Made by a program: the position numbers and the translations under genes. From assembly GCF_023337795.1 (NCBI RefSeq), contig NZ_JALIRS010000017.1:1-63457 (forward strand): a stretch of DNA of 63,457 nt, read 5' to 3'. The notes under the pieces are model-generated. The model was given only the letters and a program-made list of their open reading frames with translations, ran no database searches and had not been told where the DNA came from. Of the stretch, positions 54,861 through 63,130 are shown in pieces. This DNA is from Lysinibacillus sp. BPa_S21. Its GTDB lineage: Bacteria; Bacillota; Bacilli; Bacillales_A; Planococcaceae. The first letter of the stretch is position 1. Each line of letters begins with the position of its first letter.

Positions 54861-56729
54861 TTAATTCCCCTGTCTAATAATTTTATAGAATGAACGAACT
54901 GTAAAGATATAATATATGCCATAAATTGCTGAATAAGCAATCATCCACAGTATGACGGGTTTAGTTATATCCATACTAAATAACTGTGAAAAAGCTAGTA
55001 GCGCAAATGCACTATGTGCGATACCAACAACGAGTGGTGCACTAAAGATAACGGCAACCTGTCCTGCAACTGTTTTTAATATTTGTTTTTTGTTAACACC
55101 AATTTTATTTAAAATTGCATATTTTGACTGATCTTCCTCTGCCTCTGTTAAAACTTTGAAGTAAATAATACTTCCTGTCGCTGCTAAAAATACTAATCCT
55201 AAAAAGCTTCCTACAAACAATAGTGATCCGACAGTAGCTAAACCATCCTCATAACTTTGCGGAACACTTGAGAATCCATCCTGCTGTTCCTTAGATAGTT
55301 GTTTATATATTTCCTTTGAAACAGCCTGTTGCTTCAAGTCATTATCCATACCAACTACCTGCATTTTAACATCTTCTGCATTTGTTGCAGTGAACACTTT
55401 ATCATTCACAACGAGAACTGTCCCAGCTGGAATAAAGTTTAATACACTCTCTGTATACATTTTATCAACATAGAATGATTCCCCGTTCTCTAATTTAAAC
55501 TCTTCACCCGTAAAATCATGCGAGAAACGTTCATCAAAGCTTGCATCAAGTAAAACTGTTGAACCATCTGCAATGTGTAGTTCTTCCTCTTTCCCCTGCA
55601 ATTTTGCTAAACGATTATAATCGGATTCCTTTAATAATGTATATTCAAAAAACGAATATTCATTATCCACACGTAAATTTTTCACAGAAAGCGACTCGTT
55701 GTACAAAACGTCCTCTTGAGAAAATTTTACCGCATCGCCCTTCCACATAAATGTGTTAGGTAGCATATGACGTACGCTGGCTTCTGCATTGTAATACATT
55801 CCGAAAACGCCGCCACCAGCTGTGATTGTTGTCGCACTTAAAATAGCGATGATCGAAAGCGATTTAGCATTTGCTCGAATACGGTACAATAATTGTGATA
55901 CACCAATTAAATTCAAGCCTTTCCATGACCAAGAAGTTGCTTTTTTCAACGCCGTTAACACAAATACGCTAACGCTATGGAATAATAGGTATGTCCCTGC
56001 AATCGTTACACCTATAACCATTAGTGGAGTACCTAGCACTGTGAAAAATCGCCAAATCTTGCTCGTAAATATATCTTCAGACGCTGTATAATAACCAAAT
56101 GCAATTAGCGCTGTCCCAAGAATAGCTGCTAATAATGATGCACGTGGAATTTTCTCTCCTTGCTTCTCAGCATGGAACAGATCAATCAATTTAAATTGAT
56201 AGATGACACGATAGCCTTGTAAAGATGTGAATAAAAATAGTAACGCAAAAATCCATGTTGTATTTACTAGAGCCTCAGGGGAGAATGTTAAACTTCCTAC
56301 AACCTCAAAGCCCATTAAACGTACTAAAATCATTAATAACCCTTGTGACATAAAGAATCCAAGAACAATCCCTAATACTAGCGAAACAAGCCCAATTACT
56401 AAATTCTCGAAAAAGAGCATTAAGCCGATTTTCTGCTTACGCACACCTAATAGCGAGTAAAGGGCTACTTCCTTTTTTCGTTTTTTCATAAAAAACGAAT
56501 TGGAATACGCCATAAAGATGACGATAAAGAATAATAACACCACAGATGATCCACTCATCAGTCCTTTAATTTGCTGTGAAAACTGTTTTGAAGCTAAAAG
56601 ATCATCATTATATTTCAATGTCACAAACGTAAAGTAGATGACGATACTAAAAACCATTGAAGCAATATATAAAAAGTAGTTCGACAAATTACGTTGAATA
56701 TTTTTTCGCGCTAAACTAAATAACGTCAT
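54861..56729 (-). CDS. FtsX-type ABC transporter permease (Bce/Yxd/Psd class)
   Basis: The 622-residue protein has about ten membrane helices and an outside domain of about 200 residues (about 310-515), the architecture of BceB-type permeases. The start ATG 56729 overlaps the ATPase end by 14 bp. Family-like features are the RKNIQRNLSNYFLY opening and KKRKKEVALYSLLGVRKQKI (about 81-100). Such systems free the cell-wall precursor lipid II from peptide antibiotics. Resistance to an antimicrobial peptide is the most likely role, by family and arrangement. Confidence 0.92.
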   Translation of the reverse strand: MTLFSLARKNIQRNLSNYFLYIASMVFSIVIYFTFVTLKYNDDLLASKQFSQQIKGLMSGSSVVLLFFIVIFMAYSNSFFMKKRKKEVALYSLLGVRKQKIGLMLFFENLVIGLVSLVLGIVLGFFMSQGLLMILVRLMGFEVVGSLTFSPEALVNTTWIFALLFLFTSLQGYRVIYQFKLIDLFHAEKQGEKIPRASLLAAILGTALIAFGYYTASEDIFTSKIWRFFTVLGTPLMVIGVTIAGTYLLFHSVSVFVLTALKKATSWSWKGLNLIGVSQLLYRIRANAKSLSIIAILSATTITAGGGVFGMYYNAEASVRHMLPNTFMWKGDAVKFSQEDVLYNESLSVKNLRVDNEYSFFEYTLLKESDYNRLAKLQGKEEELHIADGSTVLLDASFDERFSHDFTGEEFKLENGESFYVDKMYTESVLNFIPAGTVLVVNDKVFTATNAEDVKMQVVGMDNDLKQQAVSKEIYKQLSKEQQDGFSSVPQSYEDGLATVGSLLFVGSFLGLVFLAATGSIIYFKVLTEAEEDQSKYAILNKIGVNKKQILKTVAGQVAVIFSAPLVVGIAHSAFALLAFSQLFSMDITKPVILWMIAYSAIYGIYYIFTVRSFYKIIRQGN

Positions 56730-57483
56730 TTACTCCACCTCCGATGCCAGCAAGCACCTGTAAAATCTCTTGGAAAAATTGCTTTCTAGTTTGAGTACCA
56801 CGATGAATTTCCTTAGAAAGCTGTCCATCCTGAATAAATAGAATGCGCTGGCAGAAGCTTGCTGCGAATGCATCATGCGTAACCATCATAATCGTGGCCG
56901 CTTGTGAATTATTCAGATCACTTAAACTTTCAAGCAAGTCTGTTGCTGATTTTGAATCTAGTGCACCTGTCGGCTCATCCGCAAAGATTAATTTCGGCTC
57001 TGTAACCAACGCACGTGATGATGCTGTACGTTGCTTTTGCCCACCAGAAATTTGATATGGATATTTATCGAGTAACTCTTTTATTCCAAATAGTGAAGCT
57101 ATACGGTCTACCCTTGCGTTAATTGCCTTTGTTGGCACTTTTGCTATTGCAAGCGGCAGTACGATATTTTCACGAACTGTTAAAGAGTCAAGTAAGTTAT
57201 AGTCTTGGAAGATAAAACCTAGGTTGTCACGACGAAAATCTGCTAACTCTGCATCCTTCATGCGTGCTAAATTTGTATCACCAATAATGATTTCACCAGT
57301 CGTTGGTGTATCAATTGTCGCTAACACATTTAATAGTGTCGATTTCCCAGCCCCCGAAGGTCCCATTACACCAACAAACTCTCCTTTTTCTACTTCAAAT
57401 GATATATTCGATAGCGCTGTAAATGTATTTGCGCCTTTGCCGTAAGTTTTTTCTACATTTTGTACCTTTAATAATGGCGTCAT
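56716..57483 (-). CDS. ABC transporter ATPase (Bce/Yxd/Psd class)
   Basis: The 255-residue protein has Walker A GPSGAGKSTLL (about 41-51), the signature ISGGQKQRTA (about 145-154), Walker B KLIFADEPTGALD (about 163-175) and the H-loop MMVTHD. It is the motor for the permease directly downstream. The operon ATPase-permease-YxeA is in the order of yxdL-yxdM-yxeA. The ORF carries an AGAGGTGAGC site before the ATG. Confidence 0.94.
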   Translation of the reverse strand: MTPLLKVQNVEKTYGKGANTFTALSNISFEVEKGEFVGVMGPSGAGKSTLLNVLATIDTPTTGEIIIGDTNLARMKDAELADFRRDNLGFIFQDYNLLDSLTVRENIVLPLAIAKVPTKAINARVDRIASLFGIKELLDKYPYQISGGQKQRTASSRALVTEPKLIFADEPTGALDSKSATDLLESLSDLNNSQAATIMMVTHDAFAASFCQRILFIQDGQLSKEIHRGTQTRKQFFQEILQVLAGIGGGVNDVI

Positions 57484-57605
57484 AAACGCTCACCTCTTCT
57501 TTCTGACTTTAGTATACCCCTCCAAACTTACAGCAAATTTGTCGCAAGCTTACAACAACCTTAAATCAACTTATCCGCATGATATACGTTTTAGCAAAAT
57601 GTCAT

Positions 57606-57731
57606 CCAACTTTTGAGATTTATCACCCAACTTTTGAATTTTATCTACCAACTTTCATGTTTTATCTACCAACTTTTGAATTTTATCTACCAACTTTCAT
57701 GTTTTATCCCCTAACTTCTGAATTTTATCGA
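57606..57731. repeat. Six 21-bp tandem repeats
   Basis: Units start at 57606, 57627, 57648, 57669, 57690 and 57711, and all are variants of CAACTTTTGAATTTTATCTAC. Units 2 and 4 are nearly identical; units 3 and 5 carry TTTCATG in place of TTTTGAA. The alternation suggests duplication of a 42-bp pair. Confidence 0.92.
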
Positions 57732-57750
57732 CATCTACCTTTCAAAGAGC

Positions 57751-57787
57751 AAAAAAGGATTCACACACGAAACTGTGCGTGAATCCT
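57751..57787 (-). terminator. Terminator of the peroxidase operon
   Basis: AAGGATTCAC pairs with GTGAATCCTT around an inner CAC/GTG tip. On the minus strand it is followed by TTTTTTG. It lies just past the glutathione peroxidase stop. Confidence 0.92.
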
Positions 57788-57800
57788 TCCTCTACCTTTA

Positions 57801-58274
57801 TTATGCTAATACTTTTTTAATGTCATCCTCAAAGTTACTTGGCTTATCAGCTGAACCATAGCGTCCAACGACTTCACCATTACGATTCACAAGGAATTTT
57901 GTGAAATTCCACTTTATACTGTTGCCTAGAAAGCCTTTTGAATGAGATGTCAGATGCTCAAAGATGGGGTGTGCATCTTTACCATTGACCTTTACGATTT
58001 CATGCATCGGGAAAGTCACTCCATATGTCAAACGACATTGTGATGCTGCTTCCTCAGCAGTCGCAACTTCTTGCTTAAACTGATTGGATGGGAAGCCAAG
58101 AATAACAAGGCCTTCATCTTGATACTTTTTATATAGATCCTCTAATTCTTCAAACTGTGGTGTAAAACCACATTTGGAAGCCGTATTAACAATTAACATT
58201 GCCTTCCCCTTATAACGAGCTAAGCTATATTTAGTACCATCTTCTAGCGCAACTTGAATGTCGTAAATGCTCAC
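57801..58274 (-). CDS. Glutathione peroxidase-family thiol peroxidase
   Basis: The 157-residue protein has the peroxidatic Cys in NTASKCGFTPQFEEL (about 30-44), Gln in FPSNQFKQE (about 61-69) and Trp/Asn in KWNFTKFLV (about 121-129). The usual FPCNQF reads FPSNQF. The candidate resolving Cys is in SQCRLTYGVTFP (about 78-89). Bacillus members act with thioredoxin or bacillithiol rather than glutathione. It follows the disulfide reductase gene by 17 bp, so the two are probably co-transcribed for redox defence. Confidence 0.93.
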   Translation of the reverse strand: MSIYDIQVALEDGTKYSLARYKGKAMLIVNTASKCGFTPQFEELEDLYKKYQDEGLVILGFPSNQFKQEVATAEEAASQCRLTYGVTFPMHEIVKVNGKDAHPIFEHLTSHSKGFLGNSIKWNFTKFLVNRNGEVVGRYGSADKPSNFEDDIKKVLA

Positions 58275-58291
58275 TCTAATTACCCCCTATG

Positions 58292-59626
58292 TTATAAACG
58301 CCCATTTTTTCTGGCAATCTGCTGTAGAGGATCCCAAACACCATTGAATGGAGGGGCGTAGGCTAAATCTAAATCTAGTAAATCTGGTAAGGTCATTTTA
58401 TTGTATAAAGCGGTCGCAAACACATCGATCCGTTTATCAATACCTGCAGGTCCAACAATTTGTGCCCCTAAAAGTTGTTGATCTCGTTTACGAACAACAA
58501 TTTTAATAAACATTCGTTGAGCTCCAGGGTAATAGCCTGCAATATGGCGGGCAGATAATTTAAAGGCCTCATATTCAAAGCCTAGCTCTTTCGCCATACG
58601 CTCATTAATACCTGTCGTAGCGATTGTTAAATTGAAAAACTTTAAGATTGAAGTACCTACAATACCACGAAACGGCGCAGATTTGCCTGACATATTGAGT
58701 CCCGCTAAACGACCTTGCTTATTAGCTGTCGTGCCAAGAGGTATATAATCTAAACGTTCTTTCACAATATTAAAATGCGTTGCACAATCTCCTGCAGCAT
58801 AAATATTTTCAACTGATGTCTCTAGATGTCGATTGACGATGACTGCACCATTTTTAGCTAGCGCTATGCCTGTACCCTCTAAAAATTGCGTATTGGGTTT
58901 AATTCCCGCAGCCATAATGACTAAATCTGTATCAAACGCGCCATTGTCCGTTAGCACACGTTCTACACGGTGATTGCCCTCAAACGCCTCTACCTTTGTA
59001 TTCAGCACAAGCTCGATGTCGTTCTTTTTTGCTTCCTCATGAACATGTTGCGCAAGCTCTTCGTCTAAAATTCTTGCAACATAGCTTCCTCGTTGAATCA
59101 ATCTTACTTTTTTACCGCAAGCATGTATCGTCTCGGCCATCTCTAACCCAATATAGCCTGCACCTATAATTGTTACATTTTCTATATCTGACGTTAAATC
59201 AGCAAGTAAATCCTCTAGCTGAGGTATTGTTTTCACAGTGTGTATACCTGAAAGATCCGATCCCTTCTTCACCGGCATAATAGGATCTGCACCTGTTGCA
59301 ATAAGTAGCTTATCGTAAGGTATTTCAAATGTTTCCCCAGATGTCTGCGTTCCAAAAACAAGCTTCTTGTCTACATCAATTCCGTTAACCTCATGACCAA
59401 CACGTGCATCAATATGATACTTATCACGAAACGTTTCTACATCTCTTGCTATAAGACGCTTTGTCGATGAAATACGTCCATCCACTACATAGGGCAAGCC
59501 ACACTGCCCATATGAATAAATAAAGCCACGTTCTACAGATGTAATCTCTGCTCCTGGTACATTTCGATATATTTCCATTGCTGCTGACATGCCGGCAGCA
59601 TCTCCCCCGATGATTACGTATTTCAT
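58292..59626 (-). CDS. FAD-dependent CoA-disulfide-reductase-like pyridine nucleotide oxidoreductase
   Basis: The 444-residue protein has the FAD loop IIGGDAAGMSAAMEI (about 5-19), a redox Cys in YGQCGLPYVVDG (about 39-50), the NAD(P) loop IIGAGYIGLEMAE (about 152-164) and the FAD-binding end IYAAGDCA (about 273-280). The single Cys and the layout match CoA-disulfide reductases and NADH peroxidase/oxidase relatives. No C-terminal rhodanese domain is present. It probably keeps a low-molecular-weight thiol reduced, or removes peroxide. It lies between the VanZ-RDD gene (13-bp gap) and the peroxidase gene. Confidence 0.9.
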   Translation of the reverse strand: MKYVIIGGDAAGMSAAMEIYRNVPGAEITSVERGFIYSYGQCGLPYVVDGRISSTKRLIARDVETFRDKYHIDARVGHEVNGIDVDKKLVFGTQTSGETFEIPYDKLLIATGADPIMPVKKGSDLSGIHTVKTIPQLEDLLADLTSDIENVTIIGAGYIGLEMAETIHACGKKVRLIQRGSYVARILDEELAQHVHEEAKKNDIELVLNTKVEAFEGNHRVERVLTDNGAFDTDLVIMAAGIKPNTQFLEGTGIALAKNGAVIVNRHLETSVENIYAAGDCATHFNIVKERLDYIPLGTTANKQGRLAGLNMSGKSAPFRGIVGTSILKFFNLTIATTGINERMAKELGFEYEAFKLSARHIAGYYPGAQRMFIKIVVRKRDQQLLGAQIVGPAGIDKRIDVFATALYNKMTLPDLLDLDLAYAPPFNGVWDPLQQIARKNGRL

Positions 59627-59639
59627 CCAACAATCCCCC

Positions 59640-60785
59640 TTATTTTTTTCTCGTTGCTAATAAGCCTGCATAATGGTCCATATAAAAACGGCGTCTGCCT
59701 CCACTTACGATGACTCGTATTACATGAATAGCAATTACCATTATGAAAACGAGATTCGCCACAAAGGCGAGCAATGTAATGACAATTTGCAATAAATAAA
59801 ATGGTGAATCCATATCTAATTTAATTTGGCCTACTATTGTTATAATCTCCGATGTACATACTACTACGAGAATGGCAATACAACGGCGCCAAGATTGACT
59901 AACAATACTTTTACCGTTTTCACTTACCATTGTAAATCGCATGAACTTCATCCCTAGCGTTGCACCCTTTGTAAAGCTTGGGACAATACCAAAGAGCAAT
60001 ATATATAAAGCCAATTTTACTAGAAACTCGAAAATACCACTATAGCCTGTTACGGCACTAACGAAAAACAACATGACTTGTGCGATAAATAGATCTATTG
60101 CTAGTGCTAACAAAATAGATACCGGCTTGACGATATCCTTTTCGACCATTTCTGCTGCTTTAGCCGCCACCTTTTCATGAGAAGGAAACAGCGCCCACAC
60201 AACAGGAGCTAAAAAGAACCCTAATAGTGCACCAACACTGTTAAGTATTAAATCATCCACATCAAAAATTCGATATGCACAATTAAAGATGCCATAAATC
60301 CCAGTATATTGAGTTACTTCATAAAACAATGTTAGCAAAAAGCTAAATAGAAATGCACGCTTCCAGTACTCTCTTTTTTTAAGGAAATAACGCAAGTATA
60401 CACCAAATGGCATGAGCAGTAAGAAGTTATAGAATGCCTGATAAAAAGCAGGTTGCTTTGGTATATAAATCCACGTAGATGGATTCGTCAGAACAATCCC
60501 ACTATCCTTTAAAATATCCGTAACAAATTGAAAAGGATGTAAATTGTAATGGACTGTATCTGGGGCTTGCAAAGAGCAAGTATCACGTGTTTCCGGGAAA
60601 GGCAGTAACACTAAGCATAATGCCGATAAAAAGTAAAAAATAAATGAGAACATAATAATTGTTTTAGATACAGATAAGTAGCCATATTTCCGATACGTAT
60701 AAATAAGCCAAGGTACAAAAAGCACAAAGGATGCGAAAATAGTTATTAAAAATGCTACCATGATAGAACTTGTATAAACTGACAT
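59640..60785 (-). CDS. VanZ-RDD fusion membrane protein
   Basis: The 381-residue protein has a VanZ-like part (about 35-205; LLPFPETRDTC, NFLLLMPFGVYLRYF, FEVTQYT-like YEVTQYTGIY and DVDDLILNSVGALLGF) joined to an RDD-like part (about 215-375; LALAIDLFIAQ, TLGMKFMRFTMV). About nine membrane segments are visible. VanZ confers low-level teicoplanin resistance in enterococci by an unknown mechanism; most VanZ-RDD fusions have no known function. It lies 13 bp before the reductase gene, as first gene of an operon. Repeat copy D lies 28 bp upstream of its start and may influence its promoter. Confidence 0.88.
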   Translation of the reverse strand: MSVYTSSIMVAFLITIFASFVLFVPWLIYTYRKYGYLSVSKTIIMFSFIFYFLSALCLVLLPFPETRDTCSLQAPDTVHYNLHPFQFVTDILKDSGIVLTNPSTWIYIPKQPAFYQAFYNFLLLMPFGVYLRYFLKKREYWKRAFLFSFLLTLFYEVTQYTGIYGIFNCAYRIFDVDDLILNSVGALLGFFLAPVVWALFPSHEKVAAKAAEMVEKDIVKPVSILLALAIDLFIAQVMLFFVSAVTGYSGIFEFLVKLALYILLFGIVPSFTKGATLGMKFMRFTMVSENGKSIVSQSWRRCIAILVVVCTSEIITIVGQIKLDMDSPFYLLQIVITLLAFVANLVFIMVIAIHVIRVIVSGGRRRFYMDHYAGLLATRKK

Positions 60786-60813
60786 AGAACACCTCTTCGT
60801 TTAAAAAATCGGC

Positions 60814-60972
60814 TCATCACCATAACGTGTGGTTGATTTCCGTTTCGGCTGGGCGCTTTGTTGTACCTGCCGCTTCGCTGTCGCTACAGAAAACATTTGT
60901 TGCTGTCGCTTCGCTTTCGCACAGAGCAGAGCTTCCTGGGGACATCCAGCCTCCACTCCAATTAACTATATA
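60814..60972 (+). repeat. Dispersed repeat, copy D (159 bp)
   Basis: Head GGTTGATTTCCGTTTCGGCT and tail CCAGCCTCCACTCCAATTAA are kept, with one and a half internal CTTCGCTTTCGC units. The central palindrome is missing. It directly precedes the VanZ-RDD gene on the opposite strand. Confidence 0.85.
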
Positions 60973-61254
60973 AATAGCATACGTTTAAAAAAATATTCCC
61001 CTAACTTTTAATGTTAAACTTAAAAATCCCCGTTTTCTAATTCCCAAATATAGTTTAACCTTTAAACAAAACACGAATATTTCATCAATCTTACATAATC
61101 CTTAATTAGTGATATAACGATAAAATTCCGCGTAGACTCCCAGGAAATTAGCAAGAGTACGCAAATGTAGCTCTTGCTTACCCATGGAAAGCAAAGCGGA
61201 ATTTTACCAAATTAGAATATTAATTTTTGTTTGGAGGATTTTTACACGAGCATA
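60973..61254. other. Intergenic region with a nested inverted repeat at 61121-61206
   Basis: TAAAATTCCGC (61121-61131) pairs with GCGGAATTTTA (61196-61206). Between them AGCAAGAG (61150-61157) pairs with CTCTTGCT (61171-61178). No gene was seen. The element lies just downstream of the DUF6509-like gene (leftward). Confidence 0.6.
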
Positions 61255-61542
61255 CTATGCTTTTGCCATTTCCTCTTTACAGAATGCTAAAATTTCCTCT
61301 AGCTCATCATCCTCTAATGCGAAGTCTAAATACTCACCTTCAGCTTTTTCCATGATGAAGTAATTTAAAATAAATGGCTCTTCACCTTTTTCAGCAATCA
61401 GTACACGAATCTCAATTCCTGCTTCATGATAAAGCTCATCCTCTTCATCAATCTCTACATCTAAAATAAATTCGTAACGCTTACCTTCAATAATGTTTGT
61501 TGGATCTAAAATTTCTTCCATTGAGAATTGTGTAATTTCCAT
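61255..61542 (-). CDS. DUF6509-like small acidic protein
   Basis: The 95-residue, strongly acidic protein (KRYEFILDVEIDEEDELY, YLDFALEDDELEEILAFC) resembles the short DUF6509 proteins of bacilli. It has no signal peptide, metal motif or known function. A GGAG site lies before ATG 61542. The name is from memory of family patterns. Confidence 0.7.
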   Translation of the reverse strand: MEITQFSMEEILDPTNIIEGKRYEFILDVEIDEEDELYHEAGIEIRVLIAEKGEEPFILNYFIMEKAEGEYLDFALEDDELEEILAFCKEEMAKA

Positions 61543-61709
61543 TGTACGTCTCCTTTAAGTTAACCTGTTCTTATATATATTAAATCAAATTCAGCATGGG
61601 TCAAATAGAAAACTCGTATACACTCGAAAGTATTTATGCCACAATGAAATTAAAATAATTGAGAGATGTGTTTCTCTTAAAGTTACTCTACATATAAGGA
61701 GGCTTTTTC

Positions 61710-62894
61710 TTGAAAGAGCTATTGTATTATCAAGATGTTATGCTACGTGAATTTGATGCAACAATTGTCCATAAAGGCACCGATAAAGATGGCCGTCACT
61801 ACGTAGTGCTATCAAATACTGCATTCTATCCAACAGGTGGTGGACAACCCCATGATACAGGAACTTTAAATGATATTGAGATCATTGAAGTCGAGAAGAT
61901 TGATGATGAAATTCGTCATTATATACAGGGCGACCCTTCAAGTTTAGCTGGAGAAGTACATGGACAATTAAATTGGCAACGACGCTTTGATCATATGCAG
62001 CAACATGCAGGTCAACATATTTTAACAGCGGCCTTTGTCGAACTTTTTGATGCACCCACTGTGAGCTTCCATCTAGGTAGTGAGCAGGTCACAATTGATA
62101 TTGCCGTAGATGCCCTAACGGAAGAGCAGCTTGTGGCAGCGGAAGCCCGTGCCAATGAAATTATTATAGAGAATCGTCCAATTGAAACGAAATGGATTAC
62201 AGAAAAAGAACTTGAAAACTATAGCCTACGTAAGGAGGTAGCGGTCTCAGGCGATATTCGTCTTGTGATCATTCCTGATTTTGATTACAACGGTTGTGGT
62301 GGTACTCATCCAACATCAACAGGACAAGTCAGTGCAATAAAAATCCTTGGCACAGAAAAAATGAAAGGCAATATTCGCGTCTCCTTTGTCTGTGGTCACC
62401 GAGTTTTAGCGGAGCTTGCCATGCGAAAGAAAGTACTAGCTGACGTTGCAAGACAATTAAGTGTCCCTGAAGCTGAATCAGCTACAGCACTTACAAAAGT
62501 CTTAACAGCACAGAAAAATACAGAAAAAGCACTTGTGGCTGCAAAAGAAGAGCTGCTCAATTATGAAGCAAAAGCGCTAGTCTCCAGTAACAAACGTATT
62601 ATGACTGCAGCCTTTACGCAGCGTACTATGCAAGAACTTCAAAAATTAGCAAAAACTGTAGTTACTACGCAGACAGAAGCTATCGTTTTACTAGTTTCAG
62701 AAAATGAAGACAAGCTTCAGTTTGTCGCAGCACGTGGTGCAAAAGTTGAGCAAAGTATGAAGGACATTGCTGCAAAAGCACTGCCACTCATTAACGGAAA
62801 AGGCGGCGGCAGTGATCAGATGGTACAAGGCGGTGGCGAGCGTATTATCTCTCCCAACCAACTATTTGAAGCTATGCAAAAAGTACTTAACTAA
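61710..62894 (+). CDS. Alanyl-tRNA editing protein, AlaX type with DHHA1 domain
   Basis: The 394-residue protein has the editing-domain zinc set HMQQHAGQH (about 95-103) and NGCGGTHPTSTG (about 190-201), preceded by FYPTGGGQPHD (about 37-47). These match the editing half of alanyl-tRNA synthetase. A coiled-coil-like helix (about 235-300) and a C-terminal DHHA1-type region with GKGGGSDQMVQGGG (about 363-376) follow. It removes serine or glycine wrongly attached to tRNA-Ala. The aminoacylation core is absent. The start is TTG 61710, after a strong AAGGAGG. It is followed by a terminator. Confidence 0.92.
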   Translation: MKELLYYQDVMLREFDATIVHKGTDKDGRHYVVLSNTAFYPTGGGQPHDTGTLNDIEIIEVEKIDDEIRHYIQGDPSSLAGEVHGQLNWQRRFDHMQQHAGQHILTAAFVELFDAPTVSFHLGSEQVTIDIAVDALTEEQLVAAEARANEIIIENRPIETKWITEKELENYSLRKEVAVSGDIRLVIIPDFDYNGCGGTHPTSTGQVSAIKILGTEKMKGNIRVSFVCGHRVLAELAMRKKVLADVARQLSVPEAESATALTKVLTAQKNTEKALVAAKEELLNYEAKALVSSNKRIMTAAFTQRTMQELQKLAKTVVTTQTEAIVLLVSENEDKLQFVAARGAKVEQSMKDIAAKALPLINGKGGGSDQMVQGGGERIISPNQLFEAMQKVLN

Positions 62895-62918
62895 CCTTTT
62901 AGATAATCAACCAAAAAT

Positions 62919-62950
62919 AGGAGCCGTTCCATTACTGGAGCGGCTCCTTT
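62919..62950 (+). terminator. Terminator of the AlaX gene
   Basis: AGGAGCCG pairs with CGGCTCCT, extended by TCC-GGA inside, followed by TTTATTC. It lies 25 bp past the stop. Confidence 0.88.
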
Positions 62951-63049
62951 ATTCATTCATATCATCACGTGTTGCTCGTTTCCCTCCTATCGATGATTGT
63001 CCATAGACATTTGCTCAGCTGAAGTATTTGCTTCAACAGCCCCTATTTT

Positions 63050-63080
63050 TTATCCACATATTATCCACAACACATCCACA
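63050..63080 (+). promoter_or_regulatory. Second DnaA-box group
   Basis: Two perfect TTATCCACA boxes (63050-63058 and 63061-63069) and a weaker ACATCCACA (63072-63080) follow one another on the same strand with 2-bp gaps. They lie in the intergenic region after the AlaX gene, next to repeat copy E. Confidence 0.6.
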
Positions 63081-63130
63081 ATTTAGGCCTATCAAAACGT
63101 AGGATGGTATTTTGTTAAACGTATTTTTTT

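Larger units (their letters stand above)
57484..57800. other. Intergenic region with 21-bp tandem repeats and a terminator
   Basis: It lies between the ABC operon (leftward) and the glutathione peroxidase gene (leftward). The main contents are six 21-bp tandem units (57606-57731) and the peroxidase terminator (57751-57787). No gene was accepted. Confidence 0.6.

Noticed and set aside
57606..57731. Possible CRISPR array
   Set aside because: The units are directly adjacent with no unique spacers, and no cas genes are present.
57579..57782. Plus-strand frame giving a heptapeptide repeat
   Set aside because: The periodicity comes from the 21-bp DNA repeat; there is no ribosome site and the frame ends in the terminator.
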